Shown here one piece after another: positions 8,575-15,867 of a stretch of DNA of 35,455 nt. This DNA is from Anaerolineaceae bacterium (lineage in GTDB: Bacteria; Chloroflexota; Anaerolineae; Anaerolineales; Anaerolineaceae): contig JAAZOQ010000081.1 of assembly GCA_012797695.1 (NCBI GenBank), positions 1 through 35,455 of the forward strand, given 5' to 3'. The notes under the pieces are model-generated. The model was not told the origin of the DNA and did no database searches. It worked only from the letters and a program-made list of their open reading frames with translations. The first letter of the stretch is position 1, and each line of letters opens with the position of its first letter. The position numbers and the translations under genes were made by a program.

Positions 8575-8808
8575 TCATAGCCAGGTAGCCTGGTCGCAAT
8601 AAATCCGTTTGACCGGCTGGGTTTCCAAGTTCCCTTTTTCTCGGATCCGCTGGACGAACATCAAAAGCGATTCGATATCGGTCTCGTCGATGTCGGCCAG
8701 GCTCCAGCCGTATATTCTGGCCAGTGAAATTTCAAGGTCGATTAAACCATCGATGCTACTTTCGTCTACCGCCGGCCCGCTTATCGAGCCGGCGGTAGAG
8801 GGTTTCCC
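8575..8808 (-). CDS. Tail assembly chaperone T extension, made by -1 frameshift
   Basis: This is the T part of a G-T fusion, read in the -1 frame from the end of the chaperone gene. After the slip at GGGAAAC the new frame runs about 75 residues, including DLEISLARIYGWSLADIDE and SLLMFVQRIREKG, and stops at 8575-8577, 20 bases before the tape measure start. It has no start codon or ribosome site of its own and is absent from the ORF track. In lambda the equivalent GT fusion is made in a few percent of readings and brings tape measure and tube subunits together. The frame was translated by hand. Confidence 0.8.
   Translation of the reverse strand, partial: GKPSTAGSISGPAVDESSIDGLIDLEISLARIYGWSLADIDETDIESLLMFVQRIREKGNLETQPVKRIYCDQATWL
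8765..8808 (-). promoter_or_regulatory. Programmed -1 ribosomal frameshift signal
   Basis: On the minus strand the slippery heptamer GGGAAAC (8808 to 8802) is in the correct phase (G GGA AAC). Two bases later comes a perfect 12-bp stem, TCTACCGCCGGC with GCCGGCGGTAGA, around an 11-base loop. The lambda G/GT site is GGGAAAG. The zero-frame stop lies inside the loop. Confidence 0.9.
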
Positions 8809-9098
8809 ATCGCACCGTGCGCTTTCGCCACGACTGTTCGCAGCACAGTTGCCATTTCGCTGATGTCGACGTAATCGTTCAGCTGGTCGACGGTGATCTG
8901 GCCGCCGAAGACTTCCGATACGAACGCAGCCAGTTCATCGACAGCTTCCTCGGTCAGGTTGTCTAAATCGGTCGTCTTCATCAAACGGATAGCAACCTTG
9001 AGCATTCTCCAAGGTACGAATAACCGGGTGTATTCGGCAACGACTTCGTTGTCGTCGTTGTAAAGCGTAATTTTGAGCGGTGTGGGATTGGCCGCCAT
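8781..9098 (-). CDS. Tail assembly chaperone (G-like)
   Basis: A 105-residue acidic helical protein between the major tail protein and tape measure genes, the invariant position of siphovirus tail chaperones. Two predicted helical blocks (about residues 40-65 and 70-95) match the compact chaperone fold. It coats the tape measure protein during tail assembly and is not part of the finished virion. Its last codons carry the frameshift signal that makes the longer G-T form. The start is ATG 9098, seven bases after the upstream stop. Confidence 0.8.
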   Translation of the reverse strand: MAANPTPLKITLYNDDNEVVAEYTRLFVPWRMLKVAIRLMKTTDLDNLTEEAVDELAAFVSEVFGGQITVDQLNDYVDISEMATVLRTVVAKAHGAMGNPLPPAR

Positions 9099-9105
9099 GG
9101 TTCAC

Positions 9106-10035
9106 CTACTCGGTTATCGTGCTGAAGGAAAGAATGGTGGTCAACATTTGCCCAAACACATCGGCCACACCAGAAATTACCACGGTATAGATTTCTCCAC
9201 TCTCCAGGCTGGTGACAGGATCAAGGGTCAGGACCTTTTTGGAAGTGTTCAGTGCTCTGGCGCACTCGATAGCCGTTCCGTTACCGTCCATCAAGGTGAC
9301 GTTGTTGACGGCCGAATCAGAAAGGGCATTATTGAAGGTAAGTAGCACATTGGCAGCAAGGGCGACATCGACCGCATCGTCGGCGGGTGTGGCAGAGCTG
9401 AGTGCCAGGGCTGGGGGTACGGATACACTCGGGACCTGTACCTGGCCGAACCAACCGGAAGCGACGAAGCCGGTCGCATCCTCATCACCAACTACACGTT
9501 TCAAGCTATCGCTCTTGCTGTCTCCTAGATCGAAACGGTGGATTGTTTTGACGGCCGTATAGGTTAACTGGGTGGTCTTGGGATTGGGGGAATTGGTTTT
9601 CGTTGCCAGCGTCTCGGAGGGCGGGGCAAAGGTCCCTTTTAGAAACCAGAAAAAACGTTTGGCACCGTTGGCTTTTTCGGATTCGAATCCCAGTGCACAG
9701 TCAGGCGGTACGCCCCCGTTGTCGTACATCCGGCCGGTGGCGACGTCGTATTCTTTGCCCAGGATTTTGGCCTGCACAGCCAGGGGAAGGCCAGAGATGG
9801 TTAGTTTGATCGGTGTAGCGCCTTCGACGGTGATCGTATTCATGGGCTGGTCGTCGAAGTACTGAGTTGTGCTATTGCTTTCCGGCTCCATGGTTGCCTC
9901 CGCCGCCGGTGCAAAATATTCGGGCGTTTCCGTGGCGTATCCAGACGAATCATCCTTGGTGACTAGGGCTATGTAGATATTCTTTAGCCCTACGTAACTG
10001 CGATATTCTCCTGCATTGGCGTTGATCGGGGTCAT
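9106..10035 (-). CDS. Major tail tube protein with C-terminal Ig-like domain
   Basis: A 309-residue tube subunit. The first 200 residues follow the siphovirus tube pattern (an N-terminal strand, DDQPMNTITVEGATPIKLTISG, and a late segment on ratio-type strands). From about residue 205 comes a separate beta domain (SSATPADDAVDVALAANVLLTF to YTVVISGVADVFGQ) that matches the SbsA-type Ig-like (Big_5) family. Such appended Ig domains decorate the outside of the tube in several phages and may bind sugars. It overlaps the tail terminator gene by four bases. Confidence 0.8.
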   Translation of the reverse strand: MTPINANAGEYRSYVGLKNIYIALVTKDDSSGYATETPEYFAPAAEATMEPESNSTTQYFDDQPMNTITVEGATPIKLTISGLPLAVQAKILGKEYDVATGRMYDNGGVPPDCALGFESEKANGAKRFFWFLKGTFAPPSETLATKTNSPNPKTTQLTYTAVKTIHRFDLGDSKSDSLKRVVGDEDATGFVASGWFGQVQVPSVSVPPALALSSATPADDAVDVALAANVLLTFNNALSDSAVNNVTLMDGNGTAIECARALNTSKKVLTLDPVTSLESGEIYTVVISGVADVFGQMLTTILSFSTITE

Positions 10036-10382
10036 AATTCATTCTCCTTACCAAGCAAAATAGTGTACTCCAGCGCCAGGCCGTAGTGACCTGTCTCTGG
10101 ATTGAAAGGTAGTTGGATTGGTGTTCCCACCATGAATCCGGCTGCTTTCATTGCGCCGGTTATATTAGGGAGGTGAGCCAGACCAGCGCGACTGTAGACA
10201 CTCACCTGGATCTGGTAGTTGCGCAGGGCGACGTCGTCATCCATGTGGAGCACGGGTGGGGCAGTGACGAGAAAATACGAGAGAAAGAGATCGGGCAGGT
10301 CCTCTCCATCCGGAATGAAGTGACCGGCAGAAAAAGGCACACTCAGTGTGGAAAGTGCAGCCTCGACACGTTCCCAAATCAC
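10032..10382 (-). CDS. Tail terminator protein
   Basis: A 116-residue protein directly upstream of the tube gene, matching the tail terminator/completion protein (lambda gpU, HK97 gp10-neighbour type) by size, order and pattern: an N-terminal helix, then DDVALRNYQIQVSVYSRAG and a C-terminal strand (GHYGLALEYTILL). These hexamers cap the growing tail tube and join it to the head. It starts with GTG 10382, sharing bases with the stop of the preceding gene (GTGA). Individual residues are not diagnostic. Confidence 0.65.
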   Translation of the reverse strand: MIWERVEAALSTLSVPFSAGHFIPDGEDLPDLFLSYFLVTAPPVLHMDDDVALRNYQIQVSVYSRAGLAHLPNITGAMKAAGFMVGTPIQLPFNPETGHYGLALEYTILLGKENEL

Positions 10383-10792
10383 AGTATGCCGTCCTGTTCC
10401 AGTGATTCCTTCATAGCCTGCCTGGCCTTCCCCTTATCTTCTGCCAGGGTTGGCCGGATGTAAGGCTGGGCGTCTTTCCCTTTTTTACTTGCGGAACCAT
10501 ATTCGATGACATTCCCGTAACGTGCCGTTTCTGCGTCTGTAAATGCTTTGTCGTGAATGACACCCACTTCTATGAAAATGAAGTTTCCCTCTTGTTCGGG
10601 CCCTTTGATCTTGATGTGGTTGCGTAAGTTCCCGATGTCGACCGGCACGCGCTTTTCCATACCTTCTTCCAGAACTTCGGCGCCTGCCAGCAAGGCTCTG
10701 GCAGCAGCTTCATCCACATCTCGGCCGGCCTGGGCGATCTCTTCCAAATATTCTTCCAATCCATTGAGGGTTAGTTTTCCGTGTGTGGTCAT
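10379..10792 (-). CDS. HK97 gp10-like head-tail protein
   Basis: A 137-residue protein that matches the HK97-gp10-like family. It has an N-terminal helix pair with an alanine-rich segment (DEAAARALLAGAEVLEEGMEKRV), then PVDIGNLRNHI, the hallmark PxxTGxL-like turn of the family, and a C-terminal YGNVIEYGSASKKGKDAQPYIRP motif. It acts at the head-tail neck or in tail assembly. Stop and start codons overlap those of its neighbours. Confidence 0.85.
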   Translation of the reverse strand: MTTHGKLTLNGLEEYLEEIAQAGRDVDEAAARALLAGAEVLEEGMEKRVPVDIGNLRNHIKIKGPEQEGNFIFIEVGVIHDKAFTDAETARYGNVIEYGSASKKGKDAQPYIRPTLAEDKGKARQAMKESLEQDGIL

Positions 10793-11136
10793 CCATTCCT
10801 CATTAATCTGACTTTGAATTGCATGTATTCGTGGCGGTTTTCGATGTCGTCTACGGATCCAATTACTTCGAAGCGTTTCTCGTCTTTAGTGACCGCGCAG
10901 GTGGAATCGAATCCGGCTTGATAACGCATGGTCACGGTTGCTGGCTGCTGTGCCTGGACTGCGTCGGCCGCCCACACCTCTGAGCCGTGCGCATTTATCC
11001 ATTTTGCTCGCACACAGACTATGGGTGTCCATGTAGGGCTCTTGAAACCACCCGTTTCTGTGGAAACGCTACGATTTTCCAGGGTGATAGTTGTTCGCAT
11101 TTCGCCGGGATTGAAAACACGACCATTCAAGATCAT
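10789..11136 (-). CDS. Head closure / head-tail adaptor (SPP1 gp16-like)
   Basis: A 115-residue protein starting MILNGRVFNPGEMRTTITLENR. The motif 'NPGEMRxxITLExR...D..G....W' is that of phage head-tail joining proteins that close the head after packaging. The ORF track extends to 11250, but ATG 11136 follows GAGGAG and overlaps the upstream stop, and the extra N-terminus is arginine-rich shadow sequence. The coding region contains a parS-like palindrome (11053-11068) that encodes VSTET. It ends coupled to the gp10-like gene. Confidence 0.85.
   Translation of the reverse strand: MILNGRVFNPGEMRTTITLENRSVSTETGGFKSPTWTPIVCVRAKWINAHGSEVWAADAVQAQQPATVTMRYQAGFDSTCAVTKDEKRFEVIGSVDDIENRHEYMQFKVRLMRNG
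11053..11068. promoter_or_regulatory. parS-like palindrome
   Basis: CGTTTC-TGTG-GAAACG, with perfect 6-bp arms. It has the same arms and spacing as three other sites in the window and resembles the bacterial parS GTTTCACGTGAAAC pattern. It lies inside the head closure gene. A ParB gene is present 14 kb away. Confidence 0.65.
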
Positions 11137-11438
11137 ACGGACTCCTCTTCGGCTAACTCTAAGGCCAAGACTTTCAGCTGAACCAGGGCAGCGTTCAACC
11201 CAAAACCCAGACTGACACCGGCTGCCATACCTCCGGGGTCTTCGTACCAACGAACCAACAACATCCGGGCAGCAGATTTCGCCGCTGCCTGGATCGGTTC
11301 GTCCGCAGCCCAGTCTCGCCCGGTTGCATTTTCGATATAAGCGTCGACCTGTGGCAGAAGATCCAGCATGACGGGATCATCCTCGCCAGTCCGCAGCACT
11401 TTTGCCGCTTCTGATTCAGTGAGAATGTTTTCTGCCAC
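11133..11438 (-). CDS. Head-tail connector (gp6-like)
   Basis: A 101-residue, mostly helical protein. The core 'DDPVMLDLLPQVDAYIENATGRDW' and later 'AAKSAARMLLVRWYEDPG' follow the family of phage gp6-like connector proteins, which form the ring below the portal. GTG 11438 follows AGGAG. The C-terminal end overlaps the start of the head closure gene. Confidence 0.85.
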   Translation of the reverse strand: MAENILTESEAAKVLRTGEDDPVMLDLLPQVDAYIENATGRDWAADEPIQAAAKSAARMLLVRWYEDPGGMAAGVSLGFGLNAALVQLKVLALELAEEESV

Positions 11439-11455
11439 AGGCCATTCTCCTTTCT

Positions 11456-11899
11456 CTATTCGATGACTTCGACCACCGTTGCAACGTGGTCTGTAGGCTG
11501 GTAGCGTCCGTTCAGGCCTAGGATGACTGCCGAAATGAGTGATGCCTGAACACCGACGGTGATCGAAAGTTGAACATGGGTAAAACCGCCGTTCACGTCT
11601 AGTTCGTCACTCCGGCAGTTGATCATCACTTGAGCGTTGTCATTGTCCGCTTTGACGAGCTGTGTAATGGCCTTGCCGGAGATGTCTTTGGCGCTTGCCC
11701 CGGCTGCAGAAGTGGCCTGCCTCAATTTGGCGTCGATGGTGGCGCCGGTACCCAAAACCCCTGTCTGTAAGATGGCCAGGATGGAATCACATTTGCTGAG
11801 CGATACCCAGCCGGAGGTGACGGTCGCTGCAGCCTGACTGATCGGATTCATTAAGGCCAGGAGCGCAACCTGATCGGATGGTTTGAGATTGGGATTCAC
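11456..11899 (-). CDS. Putative head decoration or capsid-region protein
   Basis: A 147-residue protein between the capsid and connector genes. It opens with a helix (LKPSDQVALLALMNPISQAAA). Beta-strand rich sequence follows from about residue 30, with strands SGWVSLSK, AQVMINCRSDEL and HVQLSITVGVQASLISAVILG. Small beta proteins downstream of HK97-fold capsid genes often decorate the capsid. No diagnostic motif was seen. A good ribosome site (AAAGGAAG) precedes ATG 11899. Confidence 0.6.
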   Translation of the reverse strand: MNPNLKPSDQVALLALMNPISQAAATVTSGWVSLSKCDSILAILQTGVLGTGATIDAKLRQATSAAGASAKDISGKAITQLVKADNDNAQVMINCRSDELDVNGGFTHVQLSITVGVQASLISAVILGLNGRYQPTDHVATVVEVIE

Positions 11900-11953
11900 G
11901 AGATCTTCCTTTCTTGTGATTCAAAAAATCGTTGCCTTTTGAAGTGCTGGCGG

Positions 11954-13231
11954 TTACGCTCGCACGTCCAGCACCACAAAATGGCTGCGAGTAGAAGTGC
12001 CTTTAGCAGGCGTAATTGGTTTGGATAAGAACGGCTGTCCGTTCATGCGGAAGGTCCAACGAAAAGCTTGCAGACCATAGTCGAAATACAGGTGCATGCT
12101 GGAAGCGAACTGGATGCCGCCTTGGTTGGTGATAGAGTAATAGCCGGCACGCAGGTTGACCAATTGAATGTCTCCTTGGCTGCCCACCGTTTCACAGTGT
12201 TCCGAGAAACGCACTGGCCGGCCCAACAGGATTCCACCCGGGGCATTTGCAAACCCACTGGAAGGAGGTGTCCATATGGGTTGGTTACCCAAGGTCATCA
12301 GCATAAGCTGGGGCAGCACGTCTTGATTGATGTGCCATATCGCCCCAGAAGCCCCTAAGATGCGGGAGTACATCTTTGCAATGTTGTTTGCATTAACCGT
12401 GTTTGCAGTCTGGCCAGACTCTTTGGCTACACTTACCAAGCAGCCTGCTTTCATATAACCCAAGGGTTGGCCGGTACCGGTGCCACCAACGATTGCTGAA
12501 TTTGCCTTATAGCGAATGGCCTGCCCTGCTTTGCGGGTCAGGCGGGTTGCCAGCCGGGGCGCATCGGACATGATCTGGTCGGTGGCTGTGACGAATGCAT
12601 ACAGATCGTGTAGGCGCATCTGTTCACCTTCGGTGACCAGTTTGCTCGGGCTCATTTGAGAGGCTTCAGAGCGCCAGCGGGCCTGAACACCGGTTGCGCC
12701 CCAAGGGGTGGTCTCGTCTTTGAGAAATTCTACCGAATTGGAACTGGTCGGTTCGTTGTCTGTTTCTGGCAAGAGCGCATCTTCTTCCAGCGACACTTCC
12801 CAGATCTCCTGGCGGAAAGCCGGCGGAACCATGCTCCCTTCGGACGCCCCGCTTTCCTGGTGAAAATCTGTTGGCGCAGCACCCATGACCAGGCGTTCAT
12901 CTCGCAGACCGCCCGGCGTATAGAGGCTTTTCACGGCCAGTGCAAAATCGGCGACGTCGGCAAAACCGCGTTTGGGATCGTCTTCGATGCGCTCGTGGAT
13001 CTCGATGCGCTGCAGTGCCTGAGCAGTGCGTTCACGTTCCCGGCGCGCTTCGTGGCGCTGGATGTCGGCGTTGAGTACTTCCAACCGGACATTGATCTCG
13101 TCGTCGCGAGATTTTTCATCGGTAGACAAATCTCGATTCTCTTTTTCAGCACGTTCGAAGATTTGTTTCCCCTCGGCGATGAGATCGATGCGCTCCTGGA
13201 GCAGCGCTTTGTACAGTTTGTTTTCGTTCAC
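11954..13231 (-). CDS. Major capsid protein, HK97 fold
   Basis: A 425-residue capsid subunit. Residues 1-75 are a charged coiled coil (the scaffolding delta domain, normally removed by the prohead protease). The shell domain follows and includes a conserved 'GSMVPPAFRQEIWEVSLEEDALLP' N-arm and a C-terminal IQFASSMHLYFDYGLQAFRW strand. The S49 protease gene directly upstream fits processing of the delta domain. It starts with GTG 13231 behind AAGAGGTG. The capsid itself has no additional insertion domain that I can identify. Confidence 0.9.
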   Translation of the reverse strand: MNENKLYKALLQERIDLIAEGKQIFERAEKENRDLSTDEKSRDDEINVRLEVLNADIQRHEARRERERTAQALQRIEIHERIEDDPKRGFADVADFALAVKSLYTPGGLRDERLVMGAAPTDFHQESGASEGSMVPPAFRQEIWEVSLEEDALLPETDNEPTSSNSVEFLKDETTPWGATGVQARWRSEASQMSPSKLVTEGEQMRLHDLYAFVTATDQIMSDAPRLATRLTRKAGQAIRYKANSAIVGGTGTGQPLGYMKAGCLVSVAKESGQTANTVNANNIAKMYSRILGASGAIWHINQDVLPQLMLMTLGNQPIWTPPSSGFANAPGGILLGRPVRFSEHCETVGSQGDIQLVNLRAGYYSITNQGGIQFASSMHLYFDYGLQAFRWTFRMNGQPFLSKPITPAKGTSTRSHFVVLDVRA

Positions 13232-13271
13232 ATTTCACCTCTTGGTTGTAATTGGAATAGCTCTTTCTGCT

Positions 13272-14204
13272 CTACGGAGCGCAGTTTCCGGTCTCGAAGG
13301 AGCCGGAATTTTCGGTTAAACGCATCCTGCGCTTACGAAAATCGGTATCAGCGTTAGCGCTACGGCGTACTGTGCCTCGCTGTAAACGGGATACGGTCTC
13401 TTCAAGAGTGGCGATCCGGTCGGCCATGCCTAGGCTTACTGCCTGGCGTGCGCCGACCAATCTTCCTTCGCCAAATCCTTCCCGAACCTCGACCTGTTTT
13501 ACACCACGGTTACGGGCGATGGTTTTGACGAAACTGTCGTAATACTCTGCCACCCGGCTTTGCATGGCCGCTAGATTTTCTTCCGACAGGGGTTGGTAAG
13601 GATTTCCCTCGGTCTTATATTTCCCTTCGCTGATCAATGAGATTTTGATTCCCTGTTGGGTTAGCGATTCGCTTAAGTCTTCATGGATAGTAAACACACC
13701 AATCGAACCGACTTCTGCAGATGGCGTCACTATCAGTTCGTCTGCGGCCGTGCCGATCCAGTACGCAGCACTGGCCATCATGTGGTTGGCGATTGCCACG
13801 ATTGGCTTGGTTCCTCGGGCGTCGAAGATCTTCGTGCTTAACTCATCCACCCCTGGGACCTGCCCGCCTGGGCTGTCTACGTCTAACACGATTGCGCTTA
13901 CGTCCGGGTTTTTGACCAGGTCGCTGAACACGGCACCAAAACGTTCGGAGCTGGTAGCTCCACATACCTCTGTCATCAAATTAGCGCGTGGAAAGATGGT
14001 CCCGAACAAGGGAAGAATCGCTACGTTTCCGAAGGTGCGTTCTGCTGGCCGTTTGGCGCCGTGAATGCGATTTTGCACTTCTTCTGCATCTAGCTTTTCG
14101 CCAGCGAAATGCCGGGTTACGACCTCAACGATAACGGCGAAATTCGCCGGTAAGATTGCCCAGGGTGTTTCCATTGCTGCCCGCGTGAGGGTTACAGTCT
14201 TCAT
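13272..14204 (-). CDS. S49 family prohead protease
   Basis: A 310-residue SppA/ClpP-fold protease that matures the capsid, as lambda gpC does. Visible family features are the strand DVSAIVLDVDSPGGQVPGV, the nucleophile segment HMMASAAYWIGTAAD with the serine after alanine, EVGSIGV, and the general-base lysine region ISEGKYKTEGNPYQPL. The C-terminal 40 residues are basic and low in structure. The ORF track begins at 14255, but ATG 14204 has a strong AAAGGAG and overlaps the portal stop. The downstream capsid gene has a matching delta domain. Confidence 0.9.
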   Translation of the reverse strand: MKTVTLTRAAMETPWAILPANFAVIVEVVTRHFAGEKLDAEEVQNRIHGAKRPAERTFGNVAILPLFGTIFPRANLMTEVCGATSSERFGAVFSDLVKNPDVSAIVLDVDSPGGQVPGVDELSTKIFDARGTKPIVAIANHMMASAAYWIGTAADELIVTPSAEVGSIGVFTIHEDLSESLTQQGIKISLISEGKYKTEGNPYQPLSEENLAAMQSRVAEYYDSFVKTIARNRGVKQVEVREGFGEGRLVGARQAVSLGMADRIATLEETVSRLQRGTVRRSANADTDFRKRRMRLTENSGSFETGNCAP

Positions 14205-15718
14205 TTCGACTCCTTTGTCAAATTGACCAACGTCCTGGTCCTGTGGGATTCCCATTGCTCTAGTACACCGGGGCCAAAAGCGATTAGGTCATTCCTGCCC
14301 TGACGTACGTATTCCGCGGCTGTCTCTTCCGAAATGCACATGGTTTGCGAGACAAAATCTGTATGTGCCGAGAAAAACTCTTCGACCGCAGTCGACCACC
14401 CACTGCTGTCACGCTTGTTTGCTCGCATCATTGCTGCAGACTCTTTGCGGGCCACGCGGGCAGCTGACTCATAGAGTAATTTCTCGTAATGGGCATTGCT
14501 ATCTTGAGCAGGAGTGGCTTCGGAAGCTGGGTTTACGTTGTTCACCCGCATGTTTAGCGGCGTCAGGTAGTCGTCATCGCCCCCGTCAACGGGGTTTAAA
14601 TTTTCGAACTTGCGAATTTCGTTAGTGGCCAACCATCCACCCTGCCGCCCAACCGAATAGGCGCCATAGCGTTTCATCAGGTCTCCGCGTAAGAGCGCAT
14701 CGGTCAGAAACTCGACGAAATACGTTTCTGAAGCGAGAATCAGGTCCTTGTCGATCAGCTGTTGCCAGCGTACCAACCAGGGTAACAAGACGAACGTCAC
14801 GAAACCTCGGGAAAGTTCTTCGATCCCTGTTCCCCAGCTGGTTGCTTTGCTGGTCAATCCCACCATGTGAGGCGGAACACGGAACCATCGGCATACATCT
14901 TCGGCTTGAAATTCTCTGGTTTGGAGCATTTGCGAGTCTTCTGGAGAGAGGCTGACTGCCTGCCACTCCATACCTTCTTCCAAGACGCCTAAACGGTGTA
15001 GATTTTCGCCACCTGTCATGCTTTCTACCTGTTTGACCAGGCGTTTTTGGGCTTCTTCCGACAAATTGCCGGGGTGTTTCAGAAACCCACCTGGGCGGGA
15101 ATAATTTGCAAACAGTAATGCTCCAAATCGCTCCGCCGCTAACGTCAACCCGAACGATTCCCGTGCATACGTGATCACCGAAACACCCTCGATTCCATCC
15201 AGGGATAGACCGCGCAGATGGAAGATTTCGTCGTTGAGGTAGATCTTTGTTGATCCATCCCTTTCGGTGACCCGGTAACGTAGCGTATCCTCGTCGATTT
15301 CTTCGACCAGGACCCGGCTTGGATGAATGGGTATGAGACGGTCTACCGGACCGCGAGGGCCGGGCTTGATCTTCGCATACCCGTTGCCGCGAAAGAGAGC
15401 GTGCATTTGCAGCATGTCCATGAACTCGAACGATGTCTGTCGCCGGTTGGGTTGGCCATGAAGAATGTCATACAAAGGATGGCCGGTGGCACGTTCTTTG
15501 GCGTCTTCGTCGAGTCGCCGGTATATGATCAGCGGAAGCATCGCCACGGTTTCGGCAATCAACCTGCCACAAGCCCAGGCTGTGGATATCTTCAGCGCGC
15601 TATCGGCGTTGATGTGTGTGCCTGATGTCGTGATCGATCCGCCAGAATTAGTCCAGTAACGTTCTTCATCTTCGGACAGCGAACTTGACTGGCCGAGTAG
15701 TTGCTGTAAGAACGTCAT
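14201..15718 (-). CDS. Portal protein, HK97 family
   Basis: A 505-residue protein that forms the 12-subunit ring at the DNA-entry vertex. The N-terminal half has the portal wing and stem motifs (WACGRLIAETVAMLPLIIYRR, HPLYDILHGQPN, SFEFMDMLQMHALFRGNGYAKI) typical of the HK97 portal family. Its DDYLTPLNMRVNN segment near residue 400 is the usual C-terminal crown approach. It is followed by about 90 residues of helical tail. It lies between the terminase block and the protease. ATG 15718 overlaps the stop of a small upstream gene. Confidence 0.93.
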   Translation of the reverse strand: MTFLQQLLGQSSSLSEDEERYWTNSGGSITTSGTHINADSALKISTAWACGRLIAETVAMLPLIIYRRLDEDAKERATGHPLYDILHGQPNRRQTSFEFMDMLQMHALFRGNGYAKIKPGPRGPVDRLIPIHPSRVLVEEIDEDTLRYRVTERDGSTKIYLNDEIFHLRGLSLDGIEGVSVITYARESFGLTLAAERFGALLFANYSRPGGFLKHPGNLSEEAQKRLVKQVESMTGGENLHRLGVLEEGMEWQAVSLSPEDSQMLQTREFQAEDVCRWFRVPPHMVGLTSKATSWGTGIEELSRGFVTFVLLPWLVRWQQLIDKDLILASETYFVEFLTDALLRGDLMKRYGAYSVGRQGGWLATNEIRKFENLNPVDGGDDDYLTPLNMRVNNVNPASEATPAQDSNAHYEKLLYESAARVARKESAAMMRANKRDSSGWSTAVEEFFSAHTDFVSQTMCISEETAAEYVRQGRNDLIAFGPGVLEQWESHRTRTLVNLTKESK

Positions 15719-15867
15719 TGCTTCTGATCCCCGAAGAGTGAAATGGACATCAAGACCATGCCTGGGCCGATCCAGGCAGCTGGCGGATAGATTTGATACA
15801 ACCCGACCGCGAACGAAAACAGCCCAAGGATGAATACAGCCAGATTCAGGTCGACTTTACGTTTCAT
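15715..15867 (-). CDS. Small membrane protein between terminase and portal
   Basis: A 50-residue frame too short for the ORF track: a basic start (MKRKVDL), a first hydrophobic segment (LAVFILGLFSFAVGLY), a short loop (QIYPPAAW) and a second hydrophobic stretch (IGPGMVLMSISLF). It overlaps the large terminase stop and the portal start by ATGA junctions on both sides, so it is very probably translated. The function is unknown. Small membrane proteins here are sometimes found in phages of actinobacteria and Chloroflexota. Confidence 0.7.
   Translation of the reverse strand: MKRKVDLNLAVFILGLFSFAVGLYQIYPPAAWIGPGMVLMSISLFGDQKQ

Noticed and set aside
7936-8580. Plus-strand frame (214 residues) opposite the tape measure gene
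   Set aside because: Its serine-rich composition is a mirror of the helix-rich opposite strand; no ribosome site.
12196-12224. Fifth parS-like site (CGTTTC ... GAAACG)
   Set aside because: The arms are near the right sequence but separated by a dozen bases instead of four.
12656-13357. Long plus-strand frame (233 residues) opposite the capsid gene
   Set aside because: It is antisense to the clear HK97 capsid gene and shows no protein motifs; phase follows the codon bias of the real gene.
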